A stretch of DNA of 64,000 nucleotides from Paenibacillus sp. H1-7 (GTDB lineage: Bacteria > Bacillota > Bacilli > Paenibacillales > NBRC-103111). The notes under the pieces were generated by a model. The model saw only the letters and a program-made list of their open reading frames with translations. It was not told the DNA's origin and made no database searches. Shown piece by piece: positions 14,781-23,958 of this stretch (its first letter is position 1; each line of letters begins with the position of its first letter). The stretch covers positions 186,001 to 250,000 of the forward strand of contig NZ_CP031168.1 of NCBI RefSeq assembly GCF_022354825.1, given 5' to 3'. The position numbers were made by a program, and so were the translations under genes.

Positions 14781-16380
14781 TATGATCGTCATCGACGATA
14801 TTAGAGATGTGGTTGACGGGATCGTAAACGGAATCGAATGGGATGAATACGGAATTACGATCGCCGGCGCCTGCTTGAATGGAGAAGAAGGACTGGAGCT
14901 CGCATTACGCGAAAGACCCGATATTATCATCACAGACATACGGATGCCGAAGATGGACGGGCTTACGATGACACGGGCGATTGTCGATAAGCTGCCTTTT
15001 TGCAAAATCATTCTGATCAGCGGCTACAGTGATTTCGAATATGCGCAGGAGGCGATCCGGCTCGGGGCGTTCGACTTCGTGACGAAGCCGTTCTCGCTGG
15101 AGGATATTACGGACACGGTGCAGAAGGCGCGGAATGCCGTGCTGGAGACCAAGAGGCAGCAATCAAACATTCGCGAGATGGAGCGGAGAGTCAAGGAAAG
15201 CTTGCCGGTGCTGAGGCAGGAGTTCTTCAATCTGCTGATTCGGCACAAGGCGAACGAGAGCAAAATTAGCGACCGGTGGGACTTCCTGCAAATCGGTCTC
15301 GACCGGAGCCGGTTTGTCGTTATGGTGCTCGAAATCGACCGGTTCCAGGAGACCAGCAAGGATTGGCCGGTCAATGAGATCGAGCTGCTGCGCTTTACGC
15401 TGCAAAACATTTTGGAGGAAACGATACACGCGTATACAAAAGGCGTCGTCTTCCGCGATTCGGACGGCCGCTTCGTCATTATTTACAATGAATACGAGGC
15501 GGACAGCCATGCCGCTCTGGCGGAGCGCTGCTGCGAGCATCTGGCCACCTATGCGAAATATACGGTGTCTGTAGGCGTAGGGAACCGGGCGGAGACGACC
15601 GATGAACTGCCGGTCTCGTATCAGCAGGCCGTCACGGCGATGTCCTATCATTTCTATACAGGCGGCAACGGCGTCGTCTGCTATAGCGACGTGATCGAGG
15701 ACAAGCAGCAGCTGCCCAAATACCCTGCCGACCGGGTGCAGGATATCGCCTTTGCGCTGCAGTCGGGCAACCGGGAGAGGACGCTCGAAATCCTCGAGGA
15801 AGTATACGAGGAGCTGATTCACTTCCAGCCGCGGCCGCAGCCGCGTTATCTCGCGCTTCTGCTGCACGGCTTCGCCAACATGCTCGTCCGCGTTCTGCTG
15901 GAGAAGCTCAGCTACGAAGACATCGGGCCGCTGGAGGAGCTGCTGCAGGAGATGGAGACAAGCAGCGGCGGCTCGGTGCACGACATTTACGAGCTGCTGA
16001 AGCAAATTTGCGAGCACGGCTGCACCATCGTTGAGGAGCGGAGCGCCTCGCAGGCGCATCTGGTCATTGAGCGGGCGATTGCCTACATCAAGCAGCATTT
16101 GTCTGCGGAGCTGACGGTGGCGCATTGCGCGTCGCAGGTGCACTTGAGCGGCAGCTACTTTGCCAACCTGTTCAAGAAGGTGACCGGTATGAGCTTCAAC
16201 CAATACGTGACCGCAACACGGATGGAGAAAGCGAAGGAGATGCTGCTGCAAAACAAGCAGATCCAGGAGATTGCCTCCGCGCTTGGCTATGAGGAGCGCC
16301 GCTATTTCAGCGACGTGTTCAAGAAGGTTACGGGCATGACTCCGTCCGAGTTCAGGCAGAGCGCCGGCTTGGCGGAGTAG
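14761..16380 (+). CDS. YesN-type response regulator with AraC DNA-binding domain
   Basis: 539 residues: a receiver domain (acidic pair VIDDIRD, phosphorylated Asp near 59 in IITDIRMPKMDG, Lys in VTKPF), a long central helical region, and a C-terminal AraC/XylS double helix-turn-helix (VAHCASQVHLSGSYFANLFK, then IQEIASALGYEERRYFSDVFKK, ending MTPSEFR). The ATG at 14761 lies right after GGAGGAGGGG; the ATG at 14743 would place that site inside the gene. It overlaps the kinase gene by 20 bases. It should activate target promoters after phosphorylation by that kinase. Confidence 0.92.
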   Translation: MESSAINMIVIDDIRDVVDGIVNGIEWDEYGITIAGACLNGEEGLELALRERPDIIITDIRMPKMDGLTMTRAIVDKLPFCKIILISGYSDFEYAQEAIRLGAFDFVTKPFSLEDITDTVQKARNAVLETKRQQSNIREMERRVKESLPVLRQEFFNLLIRHKANESKISDRWDFLQIGLDRSRFVVMVLEIDRFQETSKDWPVNEIELLRFTLQNILEETIHAYTKGVVFRDSDGRFVIIYNEYEADSHAALAERCCEHLATYAKYTVSVGVGNRAETTDELPVSYQQAVTAMSYHFYTGGNGVVCYSDVIEDKQQLPKYPADRVQDIAFALQSGNRERTLEILEEVYEELIHFQPRPQPRYLALLLHGFANMLVRVLLEKLSYEDIGPLEELLQEMETSSGGSVHDIYELLKQICEHGCTIVEERSASQAHLVIERAIAYIKQHLSAELTVAHCASQVHLSGSYFANLFKKVTGMSFNQYVTATRMEKAKEMLLQNKQIQEIASALGYEERRYFSDVFKKVTGMTPSEFRQSAGLAE

Positions 16381-16555
16381 GGGAAGGCATCGTGGAGTAA
16401 GGCCAGCTCCAAAAGACGATACGCATCAGCAGTTTCACGGTGAAGATAGAGAAAAGGGCGCCTGAGAGTGGCGTTAAAAAATGTCACCGACATGGATTAA
16501 GAAGAGAAGGCAACGAGCGGTGATCTGCAGGCATTTCCCCGAATCGGTGCCATAG

Positions 16556-16621
16556 TAAAAAGCCTTGATCTGAGACTATGGGGTTCACGGAGCTGACCCA
16601 TAGTACTGATCAAGGTTTTTT
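16556..16621. terminator. Bidirectional terminator between convergent genes
   Basis: CCTTGATC (16563-16570) and GATCAAGG (16608-16615) close a long stem that also pairs CTATGGG with CCCATAG. T runs lie on both outer sides for the respective strands, so it can stop transcription from the response regulator and from the helicase gene. Confidence 0.85.
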
Positions 16622-16646
16622 AGTTGTTACCGGGTTGAGTATGCGG

Positions 16647-19600
16647 CTAAATCATCAGCAGATCACGGATATCCTGCTCGGTCATGGAGGACAGCGATTC
16701 CTCGCCTGGCTGGATCACTTCATCGATCAGACGCTTCTTCTTCTGCTGAAGCTCGACCATCTTATCTTCGACGGTTCCACGGGAGACCAGGCGGATCACC
16801 TGAACGACCTGCTGCTGGCCGATGCGGTGAGCCCGGTCCGCGGCCTGCTCCTCTACGGCCGGGTTCCACCACAAGTCGTAGAGGATGACCGTATCCGCTC
16901 CGGTCAGATTGAGACCGGTGCCGCCTGCTTTCATCGAGACGAGGAACAAGTCTCTCTCGCCGTCGTTGAACCTGCGGCACAGCTCGACCCGCTCGGCAGC
17001 AGGCGTGCTGCCGTCGAGGTAGAAGTGCGTCACGCCCTGCAGGCCGAGCTCGCGCCGGATGATGCCGAGCATCTCGGTAAATTGCGAGAACACGAGCATT
17101 CGTTTCCCCGAGCTCCGGCATTCCTCGATAATCTCCAGCAGCTGCTCGAATTTGGCCGAGCTGCCTGCGTAATCTTCGACGAACAGAGCCGGATGGCAGC
17201 ACAGCTGGCGCAGCCGGGTCAAGCCGGCCAATATTTTGATCCGGCTTCTCTGAAAGCCGCCGTCGTCGTTCAAATGCTTCAGCGCCTCCTTCTGCAATTT
17301 GGCCAAATAGGCCAAATACAGCTTCTTCTGCTCCGGAAGCAGCTCGGACGTGTGGACCGACTCGATCTTCTCAGGCAGCTCCTTCAGCACGTCGGTTTTG
17401 AGCCGGCGCAGCAGAAACGGGCGGGCCCGGCGGGCGATAGTGTCCCGGGTCATATCGGCGAAGGCTTGACGGCTCTGGAACAGCTCCGGAAATACCGCAT
17501 CGAAGATGGACCACAGCTCCTCAAGCGAGTTTTCGACCGGTGTGCCGGTGAGCGCGAACCGGTAAGTCGCCTGCAGCTCCTTCACCGCCTGGGCCGTCTG
17601 CGTTGTGTGATTTTTGAAAGCCTGGGCTTCGTCCAAAATCAGTGTATGGAACAAATGCTTGACGTACAGCTCCATGTCTCTGCGAAGGAGAGGGTAGGAG
17701 GTAATGAGCACGTCCGCTTCCTCCGATCTCTTGAGGGCCGCCGTCCGCTCGAGCTTGCTTCCGTCCACGACGACCGCTCGCAGATGAGGGGCGAACGACT
17801 GCAGCTCTGCGTGCCAATGGTACATCAGGGAAGCGGGAGCGACGATGAGCGCCGGGAGGTTCTTATCCCGGATGTCGGGAAGGATGGAGACGAGATAGGC
17901 GATGCTTTGCAGCGTTTTGCCGAGCCCCATATCATCCGCCAAAATACCGCCGAAATGATAATGGGCGAGCGTCTTCAGCCATTGATACCCGTATTTCTGA
18001 TAATCCCGCATGATAGGGGCTAGCGTTTCGGGAACAGGGAAGTCCAGGTGATCCGGGTTCCTCATGTTTTCGAGGAGACGGCGGAACGACTTGGAGAGCT
18101 GCACGGCCCGGCCTTGCAGCTGCGCGTCCATGAGCCGGAGCCCGCGGACCGCCGGGAGCCGGAATTGTGCTTGTTTGACATCGATACTGCGGACCCCGAC
18201 CTCATTCATGAAGCGGACAATCTCCTGAAACGCAGCACTTTCCAGCGGCAGCAGCGCGCCGTTCGGCAGCTTGTAATATTTGCGCTTCTCCTCCAGCGAC
18301 TGCAGCAGACCGCGCAGCTCCGCCTCGGCAATTCCCGCCATATCGAACTTGATCTCGAGCCAATCGGTCCGTTCATTGACGTCAACGGTAATAGTCGGAG
18401 GCGCATGCTTGGCGATGATTCGGGCCTTGACGGCGGAAGTCGCATACACCTGGGCCAGCTTCTCCAGCTCGGGAACCGTATGGTACAAAAACTCGTATTC
18501 GCCTTCCTCGTCATCCATATAAAAGCCTTCCTCCGTCATGACGAAGGTGCTTTGCTCCAACAGCTCCAAAATGCGCCGTTCCTTGTCCCCATCCCTCATG
18601 AGAATGCGGTCCGTACTGCGGCTTTGTCTCGCGCTCTCCAACGGATTGAACACCATGTCGCCGTACTGGAATTCGAGCCCTGCAAGCAGACGGTCCCTTA
18701 CCCGGTCCAAATACAGCTTGGCCTTGAGCTCGGTCTGAAGAACGCGGTCGGACACGGACTGTGCGATATGGACCGTCCCCAGCTTCATGAGCCCGGGAAC
18801 GACTTTTTCCATAAATGGCTCAATCTGCTCCGGCGGAATGACCATTTCGCTTGTCCCGGACGCATCGAGCATTTGCTTAAGCCCTGACAGCCGCACGCAT
18901 TGGTCGTCCTTCAGCTTCAGCAGCTTTCCGTCTGCGAGTGCCATGCCGTACGATTCCAGCATCGTCAGCTTCTCCAAGCCCTCGACGCTCAGCCGGTAGC
19001 CTTCATTCCCGTTCTGATCGAACGTATATCGCAGCGGAAGGGCTTCATCGGTGAGGCGCAGGCCGTCGTACACATGGCCGTCCGCTTCGAGCCGGACCGT
19101 AGGGGCCGAGACCAACAGAGGATAGAGCGACTCCCATTGGGCAGGCGGAATCAGCATCATCCGGTCGCTGCCGATGCGCAGCGGCTTCGCAGCCGTTGGC
19201 TCCTGCAGGAGCGACTCATTGTGGCACAGCTGGATGAGCTGGCGGATGATATCGTCATGCTCCGCTTGAAAGCAGTGGACCTCCGGGTCGTAAGTAAAAT
19301 GCTTGGAGAACGCAATGGTCTCGCGCCGGTAAATCCGCTCCAGAGCTTCTCTTATATCGTGGACAATATATAGTCGCTGCAGTCCTAGTTTGAGCTCAAT
19401 CCCGAACATTGTTTTCCTGTAACCATAGGGAACCGGCTTGAGTGTGATTTCCACCTCCAGCACGGTCCGGGGGTCCGTGACCAGCCGGTTCCGGCCGGGA
19501 CGGAGCGGCTGCCTGGGCTCGAACAGGCCGAGCAGATCGCCGGCGAGGCGGCGGTCCTTGAGCGAGATTCCGCCTCCTTCGCGCTCCTCTTCGGCAGCAT

Positions 19601-19964
19601 TAGAACGCAGAGGGGGACCGGAATCCGCACTCAAGGCGGCACGGTTAAGCGGCGGAGGCAGATGTCCGCTTGGTTGGGCATCTTGTATATGAAGCAGGAC
19701 GGCACCGATATGGCCGCAATATTTTTGATACGATTGCAGGGTTAGGCATTCGCATTCGGCCTTCACCTCACCCAGATCGTCGAATTGGACTTGAACGCGG
19801 TAGCTGGAGCTTTTGTCCGCTTTCACTATAGCTTCATAGGAAGACATTTCGGTATCGTACTGTTGAAACGTGACTTTGCCTGCACGATAATAGGCTAATC
19901 CTTTCTCGTAGGAAAGCCGGTCGCACAGCGATTTAATGGTCTTGCGGGTTAACAGCAAGCTCAT
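16647..19964 (-). CDS. SWIM zinc finger plus SNF2-type helicase
   Basis: 1105 residues. Near residues 73-86 a SWIM zinc finger (CEC ... YCGH) is visible. A long middle region of unknown fold follows. The SNF2 ATPase starts near 650 with motif I ADDMGLGKTLQS (about 673), motif II DEAQ (about 776), ALTGTPVEN, and the C-terminal lobe with SMKAGGTGLNLTGADTVI and ADRAHRIGQ. Such proteins translocate on double-stranded DNA and are linked to transcription (RapA-like) or DNA repair; the exact role in Firmicutes is unclear. I start at MSLLLTRK, seven bases after AAAGGAT; the upstream extension lacks a ribosome site. It is a single-gene unit. Confidence 0.93.
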   Translation of the reverse strand: MSLLLTRKTIKSLCDRLSYEKGLAYYRAGKVTFQQYDTEMSSYEAIVKADKSSSYRVQVQFDDLGEVKAECECLTLQSYQKYCGHIGAVLLHIQDAQPSGHLPPPLNRAALSADSGPPLRSNAAEEEREGGGISLKDRRLAGDLLGLFEPRQPLRPGRNRLVTDPRTVLEVEITLKPVPYGYRKTMFGIELKLGLQRLYIVHDIREALERIYRRETIAFSKHFTYDPEVHCFQAEHDDIIRQLIQLCHNESLLQEPTAAKPLRIGSDRMMLIPPAQWESLYPLLVSAPTVRLEADGHVYDGLRLTDEALPLRYTFDQNGNEGYRLSVEGLEKLTMLESYGMALADGKLLKLKDDQCVRLSGLKQMLDASGTSEMVIPPEQIEPFMEKVVPGLMKLGTVHIAQSVSDRVLQTELKAKLYLDRVRDRLLAGLEFQYGDMVFNPLESARQSRSTDRILMRDGDKERRILELLEQSTFVMTEEGFYMDDEEGEYEFLYHTVPELEKLAQVYATSAVKARIIAKHAPPTITVDVNERTDWLEIKFDMAGIAEAELRGLLQSLEEKRKYYKLPNGALLPLESAAFQEIVRFMNEVGVRSIDVKQAQFRLPAVRGLRLMDAQLQGRAVQLSKSFRRLLENMRNPDHLDFPVPETLAPIMRDYQKYGYQWLKTLAHYHFGGILADDMGLGKTLQSIAYLVSILPDIRDKNLPALIVAPASLMYHWHAELQSFAPHLRAVVVDGSKLERTAALKRSEEADVLITSYPLLRRDMELYVKHLFHTLILDEAQAFKNHTTQTAQAVKELQATYRFALTGTPVENSLEELWSIFDAVFPELFQSRQAFADMTRDTIARRARPFLLRRLKTDVLKELPEKIESVHTSELLPEQKKLYLAYLAKLQKEALKHLNDDGGFQRSRIKILAGLTRLRQLCCHPALFVEDYAGSSAKFEQLLEIIEECRSSGKRMLVFSQFTEMLGIIRRELGLQGVTHFYLDGSTPAAERVELCRRFNDGERDLFLVSMKAGGTGLNLTGADTVILYDLWWNPAVEEQAADRAHRIGQQQVVQVIRLVSRGTVEDKMVELQQKKKRLIDEVIQPGEESLSSMTEQDIRDLLMI

Positions 19965-20207
19965 GGCGTAATCCTTTCTTTCCGGTGTTCTCAAATTCCG
20001 ATAATCATATAGTAACACAATACGAGTGACAGGTCTGTGTCCCGGAGAGCGGCTCCACATGCCGGACTGGCTAGGAGACGATTCTATTGGCGGGCAATGA
20101 TAGGCAAATCCAAGGCAGCGATCAGCTTTTTCAGGCGGGCGGAAAAAACGATTTTGGGACTATCGTCGGATTTTATCCCTTTGTGATTGTTTCACCGCAC
20201 TCCAATT

Positions 20208-20235
20208 TCGACAAAAATCGCATAATCTATATACA
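20208..20235 (+). promoter_or_regulatory. Possible promoter of the sugar importer operon
   Basis: TCGACA and TATACA are 16 bases apart, 40 bases before the start codon of the binding-protein gene. Each box has one or two mismatches, so an activator such as the YesN-type regulator may be needed. The rest of 19965-20274 holds the divergent start regions and nothing else I recognise. Confidence 0.35.
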
Positions 20236-20274
20236 TAAGAACAAGTTAAGTACGAAACAGGGAGGTACTATACG

Positions 20275-21636
20275 ATGGTTAAAAAATCAATGGCAGCGGT
20301 ACTGTGTCTGTCCCTTGCCTTTACAGCTGCGGCATGCGGCAACCAGGAAGACGGTTCGAACGCGGGCGCGGCAGGCGGTGCCAACGGCAAAACGAAATTG
20401 ACTTATTGGACGGCCGACCGTCATGACGTCGATCATATTAAAGGACTCATAGAGAAATTCAATGCGGACCACCAGGACATTGAAGTGGAAATGAGCGTTA
20501 TGTCCGAGAACTACGTTCAGTCGGTTGACCTTGCTTATGCAAGCGGACAAGCTCCTGACATTCTTAACGCCAAATTCGATTTCGTCAACATGGCGCGCAA
20601 GCAGTACTTCGAGCCGCTGGACGGCTATATGAAGGACGACATGAAGAAGCGCTTTGAAGGCACTTTGAGAGACAGCGCGAACACGTACGACGGCAAAATC
20701 TACACGCTCCCTAACTATGGAACGACGATTCGTCTCGTATACAACAAAGAATTGTTCGAAAAAGCGGGCATTGCCAACCCTCCGAAAACGCTGCAGGAAA
20801 TGGTGGACGCCGCGAAAAAAATTACCGAGGTCGGCAAAAAAGACGGCATCTACGGTTTTGCCGAAAACTTCAAAAACCCTACAAGCGCGATGGAGCGTTC
20901 CGTCCGCAACATTTTGCAGGTGAGCGGCTATGGAGTCGACGGTTACAACTTCAAGACCGGAAAATACGATTTCGCCGGTTACAAAGAAGTCATTACCGCC
21001 CTTAAGCAAATGAAAGACGACGGCAGCATGCTGCCGGGCGTAGAATCGATGGATATTGACCCGCTACGCGCGCAATTCGCGGCCGGTAAAATCGGGATGT
21101 ACTTGTCCTACTCCGCGGAAATCGGCGTTTACCAAACGCAGTTCCCTACCAAAGTTCAATGGGCTGCGGCTGACGTGCCTTCCATTGACGGTACGGTGAA
21201 AGGTTTGAACGGAATGAACGGCGCACAATGGATGGCTATCAGCAGCAGCTCCAAAAACAAAGAAGCGGCATGGAAAGTCGTAGAGTACATGTACAGCGAG
21301 GAAAACCTCGTGAAATATGCAGAAACGGGTCTTGGTATGCCGGTGCTTCAATCGGTTGCCGAGAAAATGAAAACTCCGGACATTTACGGCTACAAAGATT
21401 TCGTTCCTACGAAATCCGATGCGATCTGGCCGGTTAAGCCTAACGTAGACAGCTCGCTGCAAGGCTTGAAGTATGCGGATGCGTTCTGGAAATACATCCT
21501 GGACGGCAGCGGAAACTTAGATACGATCATCGCCGATCTGACCAAGCGTTACAACGATGCGCTGGATAAAGCAATCAAAGCAGGCGACGTGAAGGTAACT
21601 CCGGATCCGAACTTCGATCCGATGAAGCTGAAGTAA
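20275..21636 (+). CDS. Sugar ABC transporter solute-binding lipoprotein (CUT1 type)
   Basis: 453 residues. A lipoprotein signal with lipobox TAAAC (Cys21) is followed by a Gly/Asn/Ala linker and an extracellular solute-binding fold of family 1: LTYWTADRHDVDHIKGLIEKF at the start, YASGQAPDILN, YTLPNYGTTIRLVYNKELFEKAG, and DPLRAQFAAGKIGMYL. It should bind an oligosaccharide outside the membrane and hand it to the two permeases downstream. The ATG follows GGGAGG. A partial terminator and four hairpins separate it from the permease genes, which fits the usual excess of binding protein over permease. No ATPase gene is present, so it probably uses a shared MsmX-like ATPase. Confidence 0.93.
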   Translation: MVKKSMAAVLCLSLAFTAAACGNQEDGSNAGAAGGANGKTKLTYWTADRHDVDHIKGLIEKFNADHQDIEVEMSVMSENYVQSVDLAYASGQAPDILNAKFDFVNMARKQYFEPLDGYMKDDMKKRFEGTLRDSANTYDGKIYTLPNYGTTIRLVYNKELFEKAGIANPPKTLQEMVDAAKKITEVGKKDGIYGFAENFKNPTSAMERSVRNILQVSGYGVDGYNFKTGKYDFAGYKEVITALKQMKDDGSMLPGVESMDIDPLRAQFAAGKIGMYLSYSAEIGVYQTQFPTKVQWAAADVPSIDGTVKGLNGMNGAQWMAISSSSKNKEAAWKVVEYMYSEENLVKYAETGLGMPVLQSVAEKMKTPDIYGYKDFVPTKSDAIWPVKPNVDSSLQGLKYADAFWKYILDGSGNLDTIIADLTKRYNDALDKAIKAGDVKVTPDPNFDPMKLK

Positions 21637-21724
21637 GGATTTGAAGCTGAAGTAAGATTTACTGTTTAAGCTGTGGATGAAAGCTGAAGCAGTGATTGGA
21701 TTGTAGTGTTATGCAAGAAGAGGA

Positions 21725-21756
21725 GGGACCTTCCAATAGACGGTCCCCTTCTTTTT
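21725..21756 (+). terminator. Terminator or attenuator after the binding-protein gene
   Basis: GGGACC (21725-21730) and GGTCCC (21742-21747) close a hairpin followed by CTTCTTTTT. As the permease genes lie downstream on the same strand, partial read-through would set the binding protein to permease ratio. Confidence 0.65.
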
Positions 21757-21800
21757 GCCAAATAGCTTTGCTTACGAGACTTAGTACTGCTAACGAAGCC

Positions 21801-21944
21801 AGTTTTGCCTGCGGCAAAACTCAGCCAATGCTTGCGATGCCAGTTTCGTCTTCGACGAAACTCAGCTAGTGCTTACGAATCCAGTTTTGCCTGCGGCAAA
21901 ACTTAGCTAATGCTTACGATGCCAGTTTCGTCTTCGACGAAACT
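21801..21944 (+). repeat. Array of four hairpins at an exact 41-base period
   Basis: Four perfect palindromic hairpins start at 21801, 21842, 21883 and 21924. Copies 1 and 3 have arms AGTTTTGCC and GGCAAAACT with loop TGC. Copies 2 and 4 have arms AGTTTCGTC and GACGAAACT with loop TTC. Each is followed by a 20-base linker, the three linkers being similar (ending CTTRCGAWGCC or CTTACGAATCC). The two hairpin types differ at positions that change in both arms together, so the fold is kept while the sequence alternates. The array ends three bases before the ribosome site of the permease gene. Confidence 0.85.
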
Positions 21945-21962
21945 CTTAGGAGGGGAAACACC

Positions 21963-22862
21963 ATGGTAAAAAAACTCAGGTCCTACGGGGTATCCGCCGT
22001 TTTCGTCGTCCCGAGCCTGTTCCTGACGCTGGTCTTCTCCGTGTATCCGATCCTGTGGGCGATCCGGTACATGTTCTACGACTATAAAGGATACGGCAAG
22101 GAAATTTTCATCGGCCTCGACAACTTCAAACAGCTGTTCCACGACGAGCTGTACTGGGATTCGGTTTGGAACACGTTCATCTACGCCGGTGGCAAATTAA
22201 TTATTACGCTTCCGCTATCGTTGATTCTGGCGGTGATTTTGAACCGGGCGCTGCGCGGGCGTCAATTTTTCCGGGCCGTCTACTTCATGCCTACGGTTAT
22301 CAGCTCGGCCGTAATGGCCGTCGTTTTCTTCATTATTTTTAACTCGTATAACGGGATTTTGAACAAAATGCTGGTACAATTCCACATCATTGACCAGCCT
22401 ATCGACTGGTTGGGGCAGAAGTACTCAATGCTTACGGTCATTCTGATCGCCGCATGGGGAGCGTTCGGTAACTATATGCTCCTGTTCATCGCCGGCTTGC
22501 AAAGCATTCCTAACGATGTGTATGAAAGTGCTTCGCTGGACGGGGCGAACGAAGCGCAGAAGTTCTGGTATATCACAATTCCGATGCTGGGACCGGTGCT
22601 GCAAATCATTATCATGTACGCGATCATCAACTCCCTGAAGGGCTATGAGAGCATCATGGTCCTCACCGAGGGCGGACCTGTCGGCAAGACCGAAGTTATG
22701 TTCCTGTACGTGTACAAGCTGTTCTTCCCGGTTTCCACTGGCTCCGGCGTTCAGCCGCAGTTCGGCTACGGCAGCGCGGTCGGTTTCGTAACCGCATTGA
22801 TCGTCGGTATCATCACGGCAGCATACTTCTACATCTCGAAACGCCTGAACAAGGTGTATTAA
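21963..22862 (+). CDS. Sugar ABC transporter permease, MalF/UgpA type
   Basis: 299 residues with six membrane helices. The conserved cytoplasmic loop that contacts the ATPase is ESASLDGANEAQKFWYITIPML (EAA loop with its Gly). The N-terminus SAVFVVPSLFLTLVFSVYPI is typical of CUT1 permeases. The start follows TAGGAGGGG. It works with the next gene's product as a heterodimeric channel for the sugar delivered by the lipoprotein encoded upstream. Helix count and loop position fit MalF/UgpA-type subunits without the extra MalF extracellular domain. Confidence 0.93.
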   Translation: MVKKLRSYGVSAVFVVPSLFLTLVFSVYPILWAIRYMFYDYKGYGKEIFIGLDNFKQLFHDELYWDSVWNTFIYAGGKLIITLPLSLILAVILNRALRGRQFFRAVYFMPTVISSAVMAVVFFIIFNSYNGILNKMLVQFHIIDQPIDWLGQKYSMLTVILIAAWGAFGNYMLLFIAGLQSIPNDVYESASLDGANEAQKFWYITIPMLGPVLQIIIMYAIINSLKGYESIMVLTEGGPVGKTEVMFLYVYKLFFPVSTGSGVQPQFGYGSAVGFVTALIVGIITAAYFYISKRLNKVY

Positions 22863-22883
22863 TAGGGGAAAGGAGCGGATACT

Positions 22884-23765
22884 ATGAGCAACGCACCTGC
22901 AACCGTACACGCGGGGCAAAAAAGCCGGTCCAAGGCAAGCAGATATACGGGCAGCGTCATTCTGTGGGCGTTTTTGATTGCCGTTCTGGTCATCACGGTC
23001 TTTCCGGTCATTATGGCTATCATCAATTCGTTTAAAACGAATATTGAGATTAACTTGGGCGACACGTTTTTTCCGAAGTCGTGGCAGTTCAGCAACTATT
23101 TGAATGCATGGCAAAAAGGGAACTTCAGCACTTTTACGTGGAACAGCTTGTTTATTAGTATCGTATCTACGATCGGCACGCTGATCGTCGCTTCCATGGC
23201 GGCGTTCGCAGCCAACCGGCTCGATTTTCCGGGCAAAAAGCTGTTCGTCTTCATCCAGTCCGCTACCATGTTTATCTCGATCGGCGCGGTAGTGCTTCGT
23301 CCGCAATACGATATTATGGTGCAGCTTGGCCTGAACAAAACGCTGTGGGGTGTCGTCATCATCCTCATCGCGGGTCATGCTTCCACGTTCTTCATTTTGC
23401 TCGGCTTCTTCCAAGGGATACCGAAGGAATTGGATGAAGCGGCAATGCTGGACGGCTGCGGCTATTTCCGCATCTACTGGCGAATCGTGCTGCCTCTGGT
23501 CGCACCGGGACTTGGCGTATCGGCTTTGTTCGCCTTCCGCCACGGCTGGAACGAGTATATTTTGCCGCTCGTCTTTACGATGAGCTCACCGAAGCTGCAG
23601 CCGCTGACCGTCGGTCTCGCGAACCTGCGCTACGGTACGGGCGACGCGGCGCAGCTCAACCTGATGCTGGCCGGCGCATGCTTGTCCATCCTGCCGATTT
23701 TGGTCGTATACGTATTGGCTAACAAATCGTTCATGCAAATGTCCGCAGGATCTTTGAAGGGCTAA
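22884..23765 (+). CDS. Sugar ABC transporter permease, MalG/UgpE type
   Basis: 293 residues, six membrane helices, EAA loop KELDEAAMLDGCGYFRIYWRIVLPL. The N-terminal tail is short and basic, as usual for the second CUT1 permease. It begins 21 bases after the first permease gene with GGAAAGGAG upstream, and a strong terminator follows. The importer has no ATPase gene of its own in this window. The sugar is unknown; the distant YesM/YesN pair may regulate it. Confidence 0.93.
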   Translation: MSNAPATVHAGQKSRSKASRYTGSVILWAFLIAVLVITVFPVIMAIINSFKTNIEINLGDTFFPKSWQFSNYLNAWQKGNFSTFTWNSLFISIVSTIGTLIVASMAAFAANRLDFPGKKLFVFIQSATMFISIGAVVLRPQYDIMVQLGLNKTLWGVVIILIAGHASTFFILLGFFQGIPKELDEAAMLDGCGYFRIYWRIVLPLVAPGLGVSALFAFRHGWNEYILPLVFTMSSPKLQPLTVGLANLRYGTGDAAQLNLMLAGACLSILPILVVYVLANKSFMQMSAGSLKG

Positions 23766-23792
23766 TCCAACGGATGGAAGCTTATCAACACG

Positions 23793-23828
23793 AAAACCGC
23801 TTTTCCCTTACGGGGAGAGCGGTTTTTT
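23793..23828 (+). terminator. Rho-independent terminator of the sugar importer operon
   Basis: AAAACCGCT and AGCGGTTTT form the base of the stem, with TTTCCC/GGGGAG continuing to a small loop, and six T follow. Confidence 0.88.
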
Positions 23829-23879
23829 GTCATGGCCGCAAGAAGCGGAGGACAGCGGGATCCTTTGCAGAAAATATTG

Positions 23880-23909
23880 GCATGAAAGTGGCTGCCGCTG
23901 CGCATATTA
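23880..23909 (+). promoter_or_regulatory. Sigma-G (forespore) promoter of the germinant-receptor operon
   Basis: GCATG (23880-23884), 18 bases, then CATATTA (23903-23909) matches the Bacillus sigma-G consensus (GHATR, 17-18 bases, CATNHTA) at every defined position. It lies about 50 bases before the first gene of a ger operon, and such operons are known to be transcribed by sigma-G in the forespore. Confidence 0.75.
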
Positions 23910-23958
23910 CAACTAAACAATTTATGGGAAAACAGCCAGCCCCTGAGGAGGAGCAAGC

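Noticed and set aside
16578-18023. Long plus-strand open frame (481 codons) opposite the SNF2 helicase gene
   Set aside because: It lacks a ribosome site and any domain, and it mirrors the codon bias of the helicase gene on the other strand. The same holds for the long antisense frames at 2229-3725, 15163-16251, 22425-23543, 31155-32210 and 36962-38032.
21801-21944. CRISPR-like array with 21-base repeats and 20-base spacers
   Set aside because: The linkers are similar to each other rather than unique, repeats are perfect hairpins of two types, and only four copies occur inside an operon.
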